The notes: a model not told the origin generated them from the sequence alone. A stretch of DNA of 64,000 bases from Klebsiella pneumoniae (GCA_943330855.2 CALQJI020000003.1:1-64000); one strand, 5' to 3'. Counted from the first letter of the stretch, positions 1 through 9,140 are shown. Made by a program: numbers and translations.

Positions 1-123
1 AGCGCCCGGCGGGCCAGCCAGCGCTCGGTAAAGTTCATCCGGTGGTTGCGCCATGCGCTGCAAGAAAACCTCACGGAAGCCGCCGCCGTGCCCCGCCTGA
101 CCACTCTCTATGCCTCACTTTGA
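1..123 (+). CDS. 3' end of an unidentified gene (partial)
   Basis: An open frame enters from the left edge and stops at TGA 121-123, giving about 40 residues rich in Arg, Leu and Ala and ending LTTLYASL. I do not recognise the family. It stops a few bases before the truncated surface-protein remnant begins in another frame, so the two may abut at a rearrangement junction. A chance open frame cannot be excluded. Confidence 0.3.
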   Translation, partial: SARRASQRSVKFIRWLRHALQENLTEAAAVPRLTTLYASL

Positions 124-134
124 CACACCTTCAC

Positions 135-563
135 TGGACACCGTTGCTGCCCGGGTTCAACCCCGCCAGCACCTACACATGGACCATCGCCCAAGCCGGC
201 AGCGTGCCCGAGTTTGCGGCGAATGCCTTCACGCTGGATACGACCGGCTTCGTGAGTCCCACGGCGGGCGGCACCTTCGCCCTCCAGTTGTCCGGGGGCA
301 ATGTGCAGGTGAAGTTCACACCGGCGACCGTGGTGGCCCCGGTGCTGGCCATCCAGCGCGGGAGCGGCAACGTGACGATCAGCTGGCCGGTGCCCACGGG
401 CACGTTCAACCTCCAAAGCACGGCCACGCCGCAGTTGCCCGGTTCCTGGACCCCGGTCGTGGAGCAGCCAACGGTGACCAACGGCACGAACTACCTGACC
501 GTGCCCGTGCTCCCCGCGCCGCCAGCGGCGGTGCGCCTCTTCTACCGGCTCAGGACGCCGTAA
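135..563 (+). pseudogene. C-terminal remnant of a secreted beta-strand-rich surface protein
   Basis: From about residue FNPASTYTWTIAQAG the frame reads as the C-terminal portion typical of large Verrucomicrobia autotransporter-like or PEP-CTERM-type surface proteins: alternating hydrophobic and polar strands, then a second small all-beta module, ending FYRLRTP. There is no signal peptide and no start with a ribosome binding site. The part before about residue 5 of this call does not resemble the rest, so the gene looks truncated at its 5' end. A perfect 14-bp inverted repeat follows 38 bp after the stop. Family placement is by composition and pattern only. Confidence 0.5.
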
Positions 564-600
564 CGGGGTCGGTTCACTTTGCTCGTCCGTGTGGACGGGC

Positions 601-643
601 CACGGGCGGGAGTGTGAGCCTTCGTGTGCCACTCCCGCCCGTG
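601..643 (+). terminator. Perfect 14-bp hairpin after the truncated surface gene
   Basis: Arms 601-614 (CACGGGCGGGAGTG) and 630-643 (CACTCCCGCCCGTG) are exact reverse complements around a 15-nt loop, followed by CTGTTTC. It is a plausible terminator, although the U-tract is weak. Confidence 0.5.
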
Positions 644-806
644 CTGTTTCGGAGCAGCCGTTCGGGGCTACGAAGAGCAGTCCACGCGGCTCGGCGGTTG
701 CAAGCGGCCGGCCCGGTCAACTCTTGGGCTTGAGTCGCCCTGCGCTCGCTCGTATATCATCTGCCGCGCGTCGCGTTGCTCCCGGCGCGTTTTGAAAGAA
801 CTGAAA

Positions 807-1934
807 ATGAACCAACCCAAGATGCGCGCGGTGGCCGTCGTCCCGTCCCAGCGCCAGGTCGCCCAGGTCGAACACGCTCACCCCGAGCTTTCCCAGCCCA
901 CTCACCTCAAGGTCCGCACCCTCGACGTCGGCATCTGTGGCACGGACCGCGAGATTTGCACCTTCGTCTATGGCGCGCCGCCCGCCGGCTCCGACTACCT
1001 CGTGCTCGGTCACGAGGCGCTCGGCGAAGTCGTCGAGGTCGGCGCGGGCGTGAAGCAGCTCAAGGTCGGCGACCTCGTCGTGCCTTCTGTGCGCCGCCCG
1101 TGCCCGGACCCGAACTGCCGTCCGTGCCAGATGGACCGGCAGGATTTTTGCGCGACGTGGAAGTTCAACGAGCGCGGCATCAACCAGCACCACGGCTACA
1201 TGACCGAGTTCTTCGTGGACGACGAAAAGAACTTCGTCGTCGTGCCGAAGGAGTTGCGCCAGTTCGCCGTGCTGGCCGAGCCGCTGACCATTGCCGAGAA
1301 GGGCCTCGCGCAAGTCTGGGAAATCCAGAAGCGCCTCCCGTGGGCGTGCGAAGAACCCGGCCAGCCCAAGGGCAAGGGCCTCCGCGCCGTCGTGCTCGGG
1401 GCCGGCCCCATCGGCATCCTCGGCGCGATGACCTGCGTGCTCAACGGCTTCGACACCTACGTTTATTCCCGCTCGCCCAAGCCCAACGACAAGGCCGCGC
1501 TCGTCGAGTCCTTCGGCGCGAAATACCTCTCCATCACCGACACCACGCCGGCCCAGCTCGCCGAGCGCGTGGGGAACATTGACCTCGTCTATGAGGCCGT
1601 GGGCGTGGCGAAAACGTCCTTCGACGTGATGATGCACCTGGGGTTGAACGGGGTGTTTGTCTTCACCGGCATCCCTGCGCCGGAGGGCCACGTCGAGCTG
1701 GAGGGCAACCAGCTCATGCGTAATCTCGTGCTGAAGAACCAAATCGTCCTCGGCACGGTGAACGCCGACAAAGCCGCCTTCCAAGCCGCCATCCGCGACC
1801 TCGGTGAGTTTCAAAAGCGCTGGCCCGACGCGTTGGCGAAGGTCATCTCCGCCCGCCATCCCATCGAGAGTTTCCGCGAGCTGCTCACGGGCAAGGCGAC
1901 GGGCATCAAGAACGTCATCGCGTTCGGGAAGTAG
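807..1934 (+). CDS. Zinc-dependent alcohol/glucose dehydrogenase (MDR family)
   Basis: Predicted NAD(P)-dependent medium-chain dehydrogenase of 375 residues, closest in look to glucose 1-dehydrogenases. Catalytic zinc ligands are visible as Cys44 (GICGTD) and His69-Glu70 (GHEALGE). Four cysteines (99, 104, 107, 115) form the structural-zinc loop. The Rossmann motif GAGPIG begins the cofactor domain near residue 195. The ATG at 807 is chosen because the conserved MRAVAV strand follows it; the longer open frame upstream lacks similarity. A weak GAAAGAA precedes the start. An imperfect 9-bp inverted repeat (1942-1950/1978-1986) follows. Substrate (glucose, another sugar or an alcohol) is not decided by the sequence. 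Confidence 0.85.
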   Translation: MNQPKMRAVAVVPSQRQVAQVEHAHPELSQPTHLKVRTLDVGICGTDREICTFVYGAPPAGSDYLVLGHEALGEVVEVGAGVKQLKVGDLVVPSVRRPCPDPNCRPCQMDRQDFCATWKFNERGINQHHGYMTEFFVDDEKNFVVVPKELRQFAVLAEPLTIAEKGLAQVWEIQKRLPWACEEPGQPKGKGLRAVVLGAGPIGILGAMTCVLNGFDTYVYSRSPKPNDKAALVESFGAKYLSITDTTPAQLAERVGNIDLVYEAVGVAKTSFDVMMHLGLNGVFVFTGIPAPEGHVELEGNQLMRNLVLKNQIVLGTVNADKAAFQAAIRDLGEFQKRWPDALAKVISARHPIESFRELLTGKATGIKNVIAFGK

Positions 1935-2042
1935 CGCGCCCGCCCCACTCCAAAAAAACCGGACACGCGGCGCCCGCGAGTGGGGCCATCGTAACTCGCC
2001 CCCTTAACGCCCAAGCCCTTTTCTCATTAAGAATTCCAGAAC

Positions 2043-3893
2043 ATGAACCCACCCGAATCCCATCAGTTCCAGGCCGAGATTCAGCAGTTGCTGAACATCG
2101 TCATCCACTCCCTCTACACGGACAAAGAGATCTTCGTGCGCGAGCTGATCTCCAACGCGGCGGACGCGTGCGAGAAGCTGCGCTTCCATCAAGCTTCGGG
2201 CGGCCCCGTGCACCAGTCGGAGGTCGCGCCGGCCATCACCGTCACCACGGATGAAACCGCCGGCACCATCACGATCACCGACACCGGGTTGGGCATGACG
2301 CACGGTGAGTTGGTGCAGAACCTCGGCACCATCGCGCACTCGGGGACGAAGGCGTTTCTCAAGCAGCTCGCGGAGAGCCAGAAGCCGGACGTGGGGCTGA
2401 TCGGCCAGTTCGGCGTGGGCTTTTACTCGGCCTTCATGGTCGCCAAAAAGGTGACGGTGTTGAGCCGGTCCTTCGCCCCGGAGGAAGCGGGTTGGCAGTG
2501 GACCAGCGAGGGCATGGGCGGTTACGAGCTGGCGCCGGCGGCGGACCTGCCGCGCGGCACGAAGATCACGTTGGAGCTGAAAGACGACGCCAAGGAATTC
2601 GCGGCGGAGGGCAAGACAGAGCAAATCATCCAGCGCTACTCCAGCTTCGTCCCGTTCCCCATCGAGCTGAACAGCAAGCGGCTGAACACGGTGCAAGCCA
2701 TCTGGGCCCGCAGCAAAAACGAGATCAAGGAGGAGGAATACAACGAGTTCTACACGTTCGTCGGCCACGACCACGAGGCCCCGCGTTTCCGCCTGCACTT
2801 CAGCGCCGACGCGCCGCTGGCGATTCAGGCACTGGTCTTCGTGCCGCAGCGCAACTTCGAGACGCTGGGCATGGGGCGGATTGATTCCGAGGTGAACCTG
2901 TATTGCCGCAAGGTGCTCATCCAGGCGAAGGCGAAGGGCTTGCTCCCCGAGTGGCTGCGGTTCCTCAAGGGCGTGGTGGACAGCGAAGACCTGCCGCTCA
3001 ACATCTCGCGCGAGACGATGCAGGACACCTCGCTCATGCAGAAGCTCAACAAGGTGCTGACCGGGCGGTTCCTCAAGTTCCTCGACGAGCAGGCCGGCAA
3101 AGACTCCGAGAGCTACGACAAGTTTTACCAAGAGTATCAGCGCTTCCTGAAGGAAGGCGTCGTCACCGACTTCACGCACAAAGAGGCGCTGGGCAAGCTG
3201 CTGCGCTTCGAGTCCTCCACGCTGGACAAGGGCAAACTCACGTCGCTCACCGACTACGTGAAGCGCATGCCGTCCGAGCAAAAAGACATTTACTGCCTGC
3301 TCGCCCCGAACCGCGCGGCGGCCGAGGCCAGCCCGTATTACGAGGTGTTTCGCGACCGGAAGTTCGAGGTGCTCTTCCTCTACGACGCGTGGGATGAGTT
3401 CGTGACCGACCACTTGCACACCTTCGAGGGCAAGATGCTCAAGCTGGCCGAAAAGGCCGATCTGAACGTGAACGAACCGAAGCAGGACGGCGCGCTGTCC
3501 GAGGACGCCGCGAAGTCCCTCTCCCAGTGGCTCAAGGAATCACTCGGCGAGAAGGTCGGCGAAGTGCGGAGCTCGCTGCGACTCGTTGAAAGCCCGGCGG
3601 TCGTTGTGGACGCCGACAAGTTCATGACCGCGAATATGCGCCGCATGATGAAGGCCATGAAGAAGGACGCGGGCGATGACGAGCCATTGAAGCACGACTT
3701 CGAGATCAACCCGGCGCATCCCATCATCACACGCCTTGAGGCGATGCGGCAGACCGACCCCGCCCTGGCCGCGAGCGTCGCCGAGCAGGTGCTGGACAAC
3801 GCGCGCGTCGCCGCCGGCGTGCTCGAAGACCCGCGCACGATGCTGAACCGCCTGAACCAGTTGCTCGAACGGGTGCTGACCACGAAGGCGTAA
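2043..3893 (+). CDS. htpG: Molecular chaperone HtpG (Hsp90)
   Basis: 616 residues, the normal bacterial Hsp90 length. The N-terminal GHKL ATPase domain carries ELISNAADACEKLR (the Asn that binds magnesium-ATP), DTGLGMT and GQFGVGFYSAF. The middle domain contains NISRETMQ and the client- and phosphate-contacting region. The C-terminal dimerisation domain ends near the stop. The cytosolic ATP-dependent chaperone acts on stressed or partly folded proteins. No clear Shine-Dalgarno sequence precedes ATG 2043, and no heat-shock CIRCE element was seen upstream. Confidence 0.96.
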   Translation: MNPPESHQFQAEIQQLLNIVIHSLYTDKEIFVRELISNAADACEKLRFHQASGGPVHQSEVAPAITVTTDETAGTITITDTGLGMTHGELVQNLGTIAHSGTKAFLKQLAESQKPDVGLIGQFGVGFYSAFMVAKKVTVLSRSFAPEEAGWQWTSEGMGGYELAPAADLPRGTKITLELKDDAKEFAAEGKTEQIIQRYSSFVPFPIELNSKRLNTVQAIWARSKNEIKEEEYNEFYTFVGHDHEAPRFRLHFSADAPLAIQALVFVPQRNFETLGMGRIDSEVNLYCRKVLIQAKAKGLLPEWLRFLKGVVDSEDLPLNISRETMQDTSLMQKLNKVLTGRFLKFLDEQAGKDSESYDKFYQEYQRFLKEGVVTDFTHKEALGKLLRFESSTLDKGKLTSLTDYVKRMPSEQKDIYCLLAPNRAAAEASPYYEVFRDRKFEVLFLYDAWDEFVTDHLHTFEGKMLKLAEKADLNVNEPKQDGALSEDAAKSLSQWLKESLGEKVGEVRSSLRLVESPAVVVDADKFMTANMRRMMKAMKKDAGDDEPLKHDFEINPAHPIITRLEAMRQTDPALAASVAEQVLDNARVAAGVLEDPRTMLNRLNQLLERVLTTKA

Positions 3894-3965
3894 GGCCCCC
3901 CAACGCATCCGCGAGAAATCTCCTTCCTTCACTGGCGTCCCACCCCTAATCCTCTCCTCACATTT

Positions 3966-4640
3966 ATGGCTAAACCTTGGATCGACATCACCGTGGAAAT
4001 GCGTGACGGCATGGTGCAGTGGCCCGGCGACCCCGTCTGCCGCGTCAGCCTGCACGTCAAGCTGGGCGACCCCATCCCCGGCCAGCCCGGCAAGACCATC
4101 CCTTGCAACCTCACCAAGCTCGCCCTGAGCGCGCACACCGGCACGCACATGGACGCCCCGCGCCACTTCGTTGCGAAGGGCACCACGATGGAGACGATGC
4201 CGCTCGACGCCGTGCTGGGTCGGTGCCGCGTCATCGAGCTGAAGCACAAGACCGCCATCACCGTGGAGGAGCTGAAGCCCCACAAACTCAAGCGCGGCGA
4301 ACGCGTCCTCTTCAAGACCCGCAACTCCACCAAGAGCTGGCGCATGGCGAAGACCTCCACCTTCGACGAGGACTTCATCTACATCCCGGCGACCACCGCG
4401 CAATACCTCGTGGACACCGGCGTGATGACCGTGGGCGTGGATTACCTCAGCGTGGGCGGCTTCAACAAAGACGGCGTCGAGTGCCACCAGATCATGCTCG
4501 GAGCGAAGCAGCCCATCTGGATCATCGAAGGCCTGAACCTCGCGAAGGTGAAGCCCGGCCACTACGAACTCGCCTGCCTCCCGCTGAAAATCGTCGGTGC
4601 CGACGGCGCGCCGTGCCGCGCGGTGTTGCGTCCCCTGTGA
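3966..4640 (+). CDS. Cyclase family protein (kynurenine formamidase-like)
   Basis: 224 residues of the metal-dependent PF04199 'cyclase' family. The diagnostic HTGTHMDAPRHF motif at about residues 58-69 supplies the metal-binding His and Asp ligands, and VGVDYLSV and a C-terminal LPLKIVGADGAPCRAV strand follow the family plan. Members hydrolyse N-formylkynurenine or related amide/lactone substrates; the true substrate here is unknown because no tryptophan-degradation gene is nearby. It lies 72 bp after htpG on the same strand and may be cotranscribed with it. Confidence 0.85.
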   Translation: MAKPWIDITVEMRDGMVQWPGDPVCRVSLHVKLGDPIPGQPGKTIPCNLTKLALSAHTGTHMDAPRHFVAKGTTMETMPLDAVLGRCRVIELKHKTAITVEELKPHKLKRGERVLFKTRNSTKSWRMAKTSTFDEDFIYIPATTAQYLVDTGVMTVGVDYLSVGGFNKDGVECHQIMLGAKQPIWIIEGLNLAKVKPGHYELACLPLKIVGADGAPCRAVLRPL

Positions 4641-4674
4641 GCGTGGGTTGATGGCTTCGGGACGGAATTGTCGA

Positions 4675-4703
4675 TTGACTTTTGGCTGTTAGAAAATTGC
4701 AAT
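4675..4703 (+). promoter_or_regulatory. Possible sigma-70 promoter for fabH
   Basis: TTGACT at 4675-4680, a 17-bp spacer, then TGCAAT at 4698-4703, in a stretch noticeably richer in A+T than its surroundings. The predicted transcription start would leave only about 8 nt before ATG 4718. The -10 match is weak. Confidence 0.3.
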
Positions 4704-4717
4704 CCTGCGACACCGCA

Positions 4718-5755
4718 ATGAGTTCATTACCCGCCCGCGATTTCACCAATCCCCGCGCCAAGCACGGCTTTCAAGGGCGCACCTGCTCTGTCACCGGCGT
4801 CGGGGCTTACTTGCCCGAGCGCGTAGTGACCAATGCGGACCTGGAGAAGGTCGTCGAGACGACGGACCAGTGGATCACCAGCCGCACGGGCATCAAGGCG
4901 CGGCGCTTTGCAGCGGACGATGAGTTTTGCTCCGACCTCGCGGCCAAGGCGGCGGAGCGCGCGATGGCTCAGGCCGGGGTGACGGCGGAGCAGATTGATC
5001 TCATCATTGTCGCCACCATCACGCCGGACATGCCGTTCCCGTCCACGGCGTGCTTGGTGCAGCACAAGATTGGGGCCAAGCGCGCGGCGGCCTTCGACCT
5101 CGAGGCGGCTTGCTCGGGTTTCATTTACGCGCTGGAGGTCGGCCAGCAGTTCATTATGTCCCGCACGAGCGAGTGTGTGCTGGTCATCGGCGCGGAGAAG
5201 CTTTCATCCATCATTGATTGGAAGGACCGCACGACGTGCGTGCTCTTCGGCGACGGTGCGGGCGCGGCGATTCTGCAGCACCGCCCCGACTCGCACGGCT
5301 TGCTCACCGCCTGCATGGGCGCGGACGGCGGGAAGGCTGGCCTGCTCTCGCAGCCCGGTGGCGGCTGCCGCTTTCCTGCCACGCACGAGAGCGTGGACCA
5401 GCGGTTGCATTTCCTAAAAATGGACGGCAAGGAGGTTTTCAAAAACGCCGTCAACGCGATGTGCACCGCCGCGCGCGAGGCGCTGGCGCGCTGTGAACTC
5501 ACCGTCAGCCAGATCAAGTGTGTCATCCCGCACCAGGCCAACCAGCGCATCATTGATGCTGTGGCCGAACGACTGGACGCGAAGCCGGAGCAGATGTTTG
5601 TGAACCTCGATAAGTATGGGAACACCTCTGCTGCCAGCGTGGCCATCGCACTGGATGAAGCCGTTAGCATTGGCAGGATTCAGCGGGGCGACCTCGTGTT
5701 GCTCGTGGTCTTCGGAGCGGGTCTGACGTGGGGCGCGGCGGTGATCGAGTGGTGA
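4718..5755 (+). CDS. fabH: 3-oxoacyl-[ACP] synthase III
   Basis: 345 residues. It catalyses the first condensation of type II fatty-acid synthesis, joining acyl-CoA to malonyl-ACP. The thiolase-fold triad is intact: Cys132 (AACSGF), His272 (IPHQANQR) and Asn302 (YGNTSAAS). The N-terminus has about 20 residues more than usual before the conserved TGVGAYLPERVVTN strand, so a shorter protein is possible, but no better in-frame start was seen. The ATG at 4718 has no Shine-Dalgarno. The gene converges on proS with only 13 bp between stop codons and no terminator hairpin. Confidence 0.93.
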   Translation: MSSLPARDFTNPRAKHGFQGRTCSVTGVGAYLPERVVTNADLEKVVETTDQWITSRTGIKARRFAADDEFCSDLAAKAAERAMAQAGVTAEQIDLIIVATITPDMPFPSTACLVQHKIGAKRAAAFDLEAACSGFIYALEVGQQFIMSRTSECVLVIGAEKLSSIIDWKDRTTCVLFGDGAGAAILQHRPDSHGLLTACMGADGGKAGLLSQPGGGCRFPATHESVDQRLHFLKMDGKEVFKNAVNAMCTAAREALARCELTVSQIKCVIPHQANQRIIDAVAERLDAKPEQMFVNLDKYGNTSAASVAIALDEAVSIGRIQRGDLVLLVVFGAGLTWGAAVIEW

Positions 5756-5768
5756 CGCCCGCCGTCGG

Positions 5769-7487
5769 CTACGACTTGGCGGCAAGAAACGCGCGGACTT
5801 GGGCGAGGGCTTCCTCGGCTTTCACCAACTGCACGGCCCCGCCGCGCGGCTTGAGTTCCACTTCTCCGTTCGCCAATGACTTCTCGCCGATGCTGACGCG
5901 GAGCGGGAAGCCCACGAGGTCGGCGTCCTTGAACTTCACGCCGGGCCGGTCGTCGCGGTCGTCGAGGATGACTTCCACGCCAGCAGCGGTGAGTTCGGCG
6001 TAAATCTTTTCGGCGAGCTGCATCACGGCGGACTCCGGCGCGACGCTGAGCGGGGTGATGCAGACGGCGAAGGGCGCGACGGACAGCGGCCAGACGATGC
6101 CATCCTTGTCGTTGCTCTGCTCGATGACGGCTTGCAGCGTGCGCGTGACGCCGATGCCGTAGCAGCCCATGACGCAGGGCTTGGACTTGCCGTCGGCGTC
6201 GAGGAAGTAGGCGTTGAGCTTCTCGCTGTATTTGGTGCCGAGCTTGAAGACATGGCCGACCTCGATGGCGCGCTGAATTTTCAGCGGCTTGGCGCACTTG
6301 GCGCACGGCTCGCCGACGGTGACGGTGCGGAGGTCAAACCACTCGGTCACTTTGATGTCGCGCTCAATGCTGACGGCGCGGAGGTGGAAGCCGTCTTCGT
6401 TCGCGCCGGTGGTCATGTCGTTCGCGCCGCGCAGGCGTTCGTCGGCAAGAATCTTCACGGTGGCCGGGACGTTGACGACCGCGCCGAGAGAGCCGGGCTT
6501 CGCGCCGAGGGTCGCAGCGCATTCCTCCGGAGTCGCCGGGCGGGCGGCGAGCGCGCCGGTGCGGGCGAGGAATTTGGTTTCGTTCAACTGGTCGTCGCCC
6601 CGGATCAAGATCAGGACCGGCTGGCTGTCGGCGATGTAAACGAGCGTCTTGATCTGGCGGTTCGCCGGCACGCTGTAGGGGGCTTTGCTCAAGGCCTCGA
6701 TGGTCACGACGCCGGGCGTGGCGAATTTTTCGGTGCCCGCACCCAGCTCGCGCGCGGCGGTCTTCGGGAGGCCGCTGGTGGCCTTCTCGATGTTCGCCGC
6801 GTAGCCGCAGGCCTCGCAATAGACCACGTCGTTTTCGCCGGTCACCGCCGGCACCATGAACTCGTGGGAGTGGCTGCCGCCGATGACGCCGGTGTCGGCC
6901 TCGACGGGGAAGTTTTTCAGGCCGCAGCGGTTGAAGATGCGGGCGTAGGCGTCATACATCTTCCGGTAGCTGACCATCGCGCCCTCGTCCGTGGCATCGA
7001 AGGAATAGGCGTCCTTCATGATGAACTCCTTCGCGCGCATGAGGCCGAAGCGGGGGCGGATCTCGTCGCGGAATTTGACCTGGACCTGGTAGAAGTTTTT
7101 GGGCAGCTGCCGGTAGCTGGAGATTTCCCCGGCGGCGAGGGTGGTGATGACTTCTTCGTGCGTGGGGCCGAGGACCCATTCCTTGTTCGAGCGGTCTTTG
7201 ACTTTGTAGAGCACGTCGCGGGCGGTCTCGTAGCGGCCGGATTGCTGCCAGATGTCGGTCGGCTGGAGCGCGGGCATGAGCACTTCAATCGCGCCCGAGC
7301 GGTTCATCTCCTCGCGGATGATGTTTTCGATTTTGCGCATTACGCGCAGGCCCAGTGGCAGGAAGGTGTAGAGGCCGCCGGTGAGTTTGCGGACGAGGCC
7401 AGCGCGGAGCAGGAGCTTGTGCGAAAGGATTTCCGCATCGGCGGGGGATTCCTTGAGGGTTGGGATGAAGTATTGGGACCAGCGCAT
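5769..7487 (-). CDS. proS: Prolyl-tRNA synthetase (bacterial type, with editing domain)
   Basis: 572 residues, class II synthetase that charges tRNA-Pro. Motif 1 lies in PLGLRVMRKIENIIREEM, motif 2 around QVQVKFRDEIRPRFGLMRAKEF, and motif 3 in GCYGIGVTRTLQAV. The YbaK/INS-type insertion (about residues 225-385) that hydrolyses mischarged Ala-tRNA-Pro is present, and a C-terminal anticodon-binding domain (VILDDRDDRPGVKFKDADLVG) completes it. It lies downstream of the FAH-family gene on the minus strand, but a hairpin at 7511-7542 between them suggests separate transcription. Confidence 0.96.
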   Translation of the reverse strand: MRWSQYFIPTLKESPADAEILSHKLLLRAGLVRKLTGGLYTFLPLGLRVMRKIENIIREEMNRSGAIEVLMPALQPTDIWQQSGRYETARDVLYKVKDRSNKEWVLGPTHEEVITTLAAGEISSYRQLPKNFYQVQVKFRDEIRPRFGLMRAKEFIMKDAYSFDATDEGAMVSYRKMYDAYARIFNRCGLKNFPVEADTGVIGGSHSHEFMVPAVTGENDVVYCEACGYAANIEKATSGLPKTAARELGAGTEKFATPGVVTIEALSKAPYSVPANRQIKTLVYIADSQPVLILIRGDDQLNETKFLARTGALAARPATPEECAATLGAKPGSLGAVVNVPATVKILADERLRGANDMTTGANEDGFHLRAVSIERDIKVTEWFDLRTVTVGEPCAKCAKPLKIQRAIEVGHVFKLGTKYSEKLNAYFLDADGKSKPCVMGCYGIGVTRTLQAVIEQSNDKDGIVWPLSVAPFAVCITPLSVAPESAVMQLAEKIYAELTAAGVEVILDDRDDRPGVKFKDADLVGFPLRVSIGEKSLANGEVELKPRGGAVQLVKAEEALAQVRAFLAAKS

Positions 7488-7510
7488 GGAAATGGAGTTG
7501 TTTCAGAAAG

Positions 7511-7542
7511 AAGGCCGTCGAGAAGTAGTTCCCGACGGCCTT
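7511..7542 (-). terminator. Hairpin terminator after the FAH-family gene
   Basis: Perfect 10-bp arms (AAGGCCGTCG at 7511-7520 and its complement at 7533-7542) with a 12-nt loop. In the minus-strand transcript it follows the stop at 7560 and is trailed by CTTTCT. It sits immediately before the proS start. Confidence 0.6.
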
Positions 7543-7559
7543 GAGAGTGATGTGACGGG

Positions 7560-8315
7560 TTACTTGACGGTGTTGACCAGCGGGGCGAGTCCCTGGATGC
7601 GAACTTCGAGGCGGTCGCCAGATTCAATCGGACCAACGCCGCTCGGGGTGCCGGTGAGGATGATGTCGCCGGGCAGCAGTGTCATGTTCGTGGAGACGAA
7701 GCTGACGATCTGGTAGCAGTTGAAGATGAGCTGGCTGGTGTTCGAGTTCTGCCGGAGCTGGCCGTTCTGGAAGAGCTGGATGGTCAGGTCATGCGGGTCG
7801 ATCTTTGTCTCCACATACGGCCCGAGCGGCGTGAAGGTGTCGAAGGACTTGCAGCGTGCCCACTGGCTTTCGGAGTTCTGGATGGTGCGGTCGCTGATGT
7901 CCTCGGCGGCGGTGTAGCCGAAGATGTATCTGGCTGCGGCGGCGGGGGTGACGTTGCGCACACGGCGGCCGATGACGATGGCCAGCTCGGCCTCGAAGTC
8001 GGTGCGGTGATTCGGAAAGGGGATTTCGACTTTCGCACCATCGGGAATGAGGGAGGTGGGCGCTTTCAGCCAGAACAGGGGTTCTTTCGGAAGCGGCTTG
8101 CCAGATTCGCGCGCGTGGTCGGCGTAATTCAGGCCAACGGCGATCACTTTAGAAGGCTGCACCGGGATGAGGGTCTTGATGCCCTTGACCGAGAGCGGCT
8201 TCTTGTCGAAGGACGGCGATCCAAACACATCGCCGTGGAGCCGGAACAGTTCCCCGTCCACGACTTTGGCGTAGAAAATTTCGTCGCCCTTTTGGAATCG
8301 TCCGATAGCTGACAT
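7560..8315 (-). CDS. Fumarylacetoacetate hydrolase (FAH) family protein
   Basis: 251 residues of the FAH/5-oxopent-3-ene-1,2,5-tricarboxylate decarboxylase fold. A short N-terminal domain precedes the metal-binding core. The core carries GLNYADHARE, the EAELAIVIG acidic ligand pair and AAEDISDR, and the C-terminal TGTPSGVGP loop is typical. Members cleave C-C bonds in or isomerise 2,4-diketo acids during aromatic or sugar-acid breakdown. The exact substrate cannot be read from sequence and no pathway partner is adjacent. Start ATG 8315 has no Shine-Dalgarno. Confidence 0.85.
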   Translation of the reverse strand: MSAIGRFQKGDEIFYAKVVDGELFRLHGDVFGSPSFDKKPLSVKGIKTLIPVQPSKVIAVGLNYADHARESGKPLPKEPLFWLKAPTSLIPDGAKVEIPFPNHRTDFEAELAIVIGRRVRNVTPAAAARYIFGYTAAEDISDRTIQNSESQWARCKSFDTFTPLGPYVETKIDPHDLTIQLFQNGQLRQNSNTSQLIFNCYQIVSFVSTNMTLLPGDIILTGTPSGVGPIESGDRLEVRIQGLAPLVNTVK

Positions 8316-8320
8316 AATTA

Positions 8321-8357
8321 TTAGTTGATACTAACAACCGTAAAGGTGGCATCGCAA
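8321..8357 (-). promoter_or_regulatory. Candidate promoter with palindromic operator upstream of the FAH-family gene
   Basis: On the minus strand, TTGCGA (8357-8352), an 18-bp spacer and TAGTAT (8333-8328) give a moderate sigma-70 match about 12 bp before the start codon. A palindrome TTAGT-TGAT-ACTAA (8321-8334) covers the -10, which could be an operator. The stretch is A+T-rich relative to flanks. Confidence 0.35.
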
Positions 8358-8495
8358 GTTGATTTTTCAGGCGTTTTGAGCCTCTTTCAAACGACTGGCG
8401 GGGCGCTCGCTCGCTCTCTTCCACCAACCGTCCAGTTTTCCGGGGGGAGCAGTGGAAGCCAGCGTGCCAACGGTTGCCGGGGTTTCCACTGGATT

Positions 8496-9125
8496 TCACC
8501 CCGAGTTGGGCCCGCTACACAGGGCGTCGCTGCGGCCTTTGGGGATTCGTCCGAGATGGTAGATGAGGAATCCGTGGAGGAACTGGCGCAGCTCCATTTC
8601 CTGGCCGGCGCTTAACTTGAGGAGCGCCAGATCCGGCCAGGATTGCGTCTCGAGGCGTTCGTAAATCTGCCGACTGCCGGGACTGAATTTTACCTCGTCC
8701 ATGTCCGGCTGCTGGCCCAGCTCCACGAGCAATTTCGCCTCGAAGGTTAGCACGGTGCGTGGCTGGCCCATGCCTTGCGTCACCTCAGTGAGGAAGGATT
8801 TAAACAGGGCGTGGAGCGTTGGGATGGGCGTCTCGGTCTCGGTGGTCTGCTCGAGCAGCGCCGTGCAATAAGCGGCCTGCTGGAGTGCGTGCAGGTCCTC
8901 ACGGAAGCGCGGGTGCGTCTGGCGCAGACTGACTTCTCGCAGTGTGTGTAACTCGCTCCGACGGCTGCGGGCAAAGCTGAAGTCGGCTTCGTAGAAGAGG
9001 TCCAGCTTGCCGCGAAAGGGGGAGTTTGCACGGCGCGCCCCCTTCGCGACCGTTGCCACGCGGCCAAGCTCCGGTGTGAGCCACTGGACAATGAGGCTCG
9101 TCTCCGTCAGCGGACGGGTGCGCAA
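8496..9125 (-). CDS. recO: DNA repair protein RecO
   Basis: 209 residues with the N-terminal OB-fold of RecO (ILRTRPLTETSLIVQWLTPELGRVATVAKGARR when read from just upstream) followed by the helical domain. RecO loads RecA on SSB-coated DNA in the RecFOR pathway. The zinc-ribbon cysteines present in many RecO proteins are absent, as in several families. The start is uncertain: the first recognisable start is TTG 9125, but similarity continues upstream through ASGLI to an in-frame stop, without an ATG. That upstream stretch is a GAACTCT quasi-tandem tract, so the original start may have been overwritten. Confidence 0.82.
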   Translation of the reverse strand: MRTRPLTETSLIVQWLTPELGRVATVAKGARRANSPFRGKLDLFYEADFSFARSRRSELHTLREVSLRQTHPRFREDLHALQQAAYCTALLEQTTETETPIPTLHALFKSFLTEVTQGMGQPRTVLTFEAKLLVELGQQPDMDEVKFSPGSRQIYERLETQSWPDLALLKLSAGQEMELRQFLHGFLIYHLGRIPKGRSDALCSGPNSG

Positions 9126-9140
9126 GATGAGGCCGCTGGC

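Noticed and set aside
717-1859. Long minus-strand frame of 380 codons opposite the dehydrogenase gene
   Set aside because: It is an antisense shadow rich in Arg, Ala, Gly and His, without domain motifs; the plus-strand frame has clear zinc and Rossmann motifs.
1942-1986. Terminator after the alcohol dehydrogenase gene
   Set aside because: Arms are perfect for 9 bp but the loop is 27 nt and there is no T-tract, so a terminator call is not justified.
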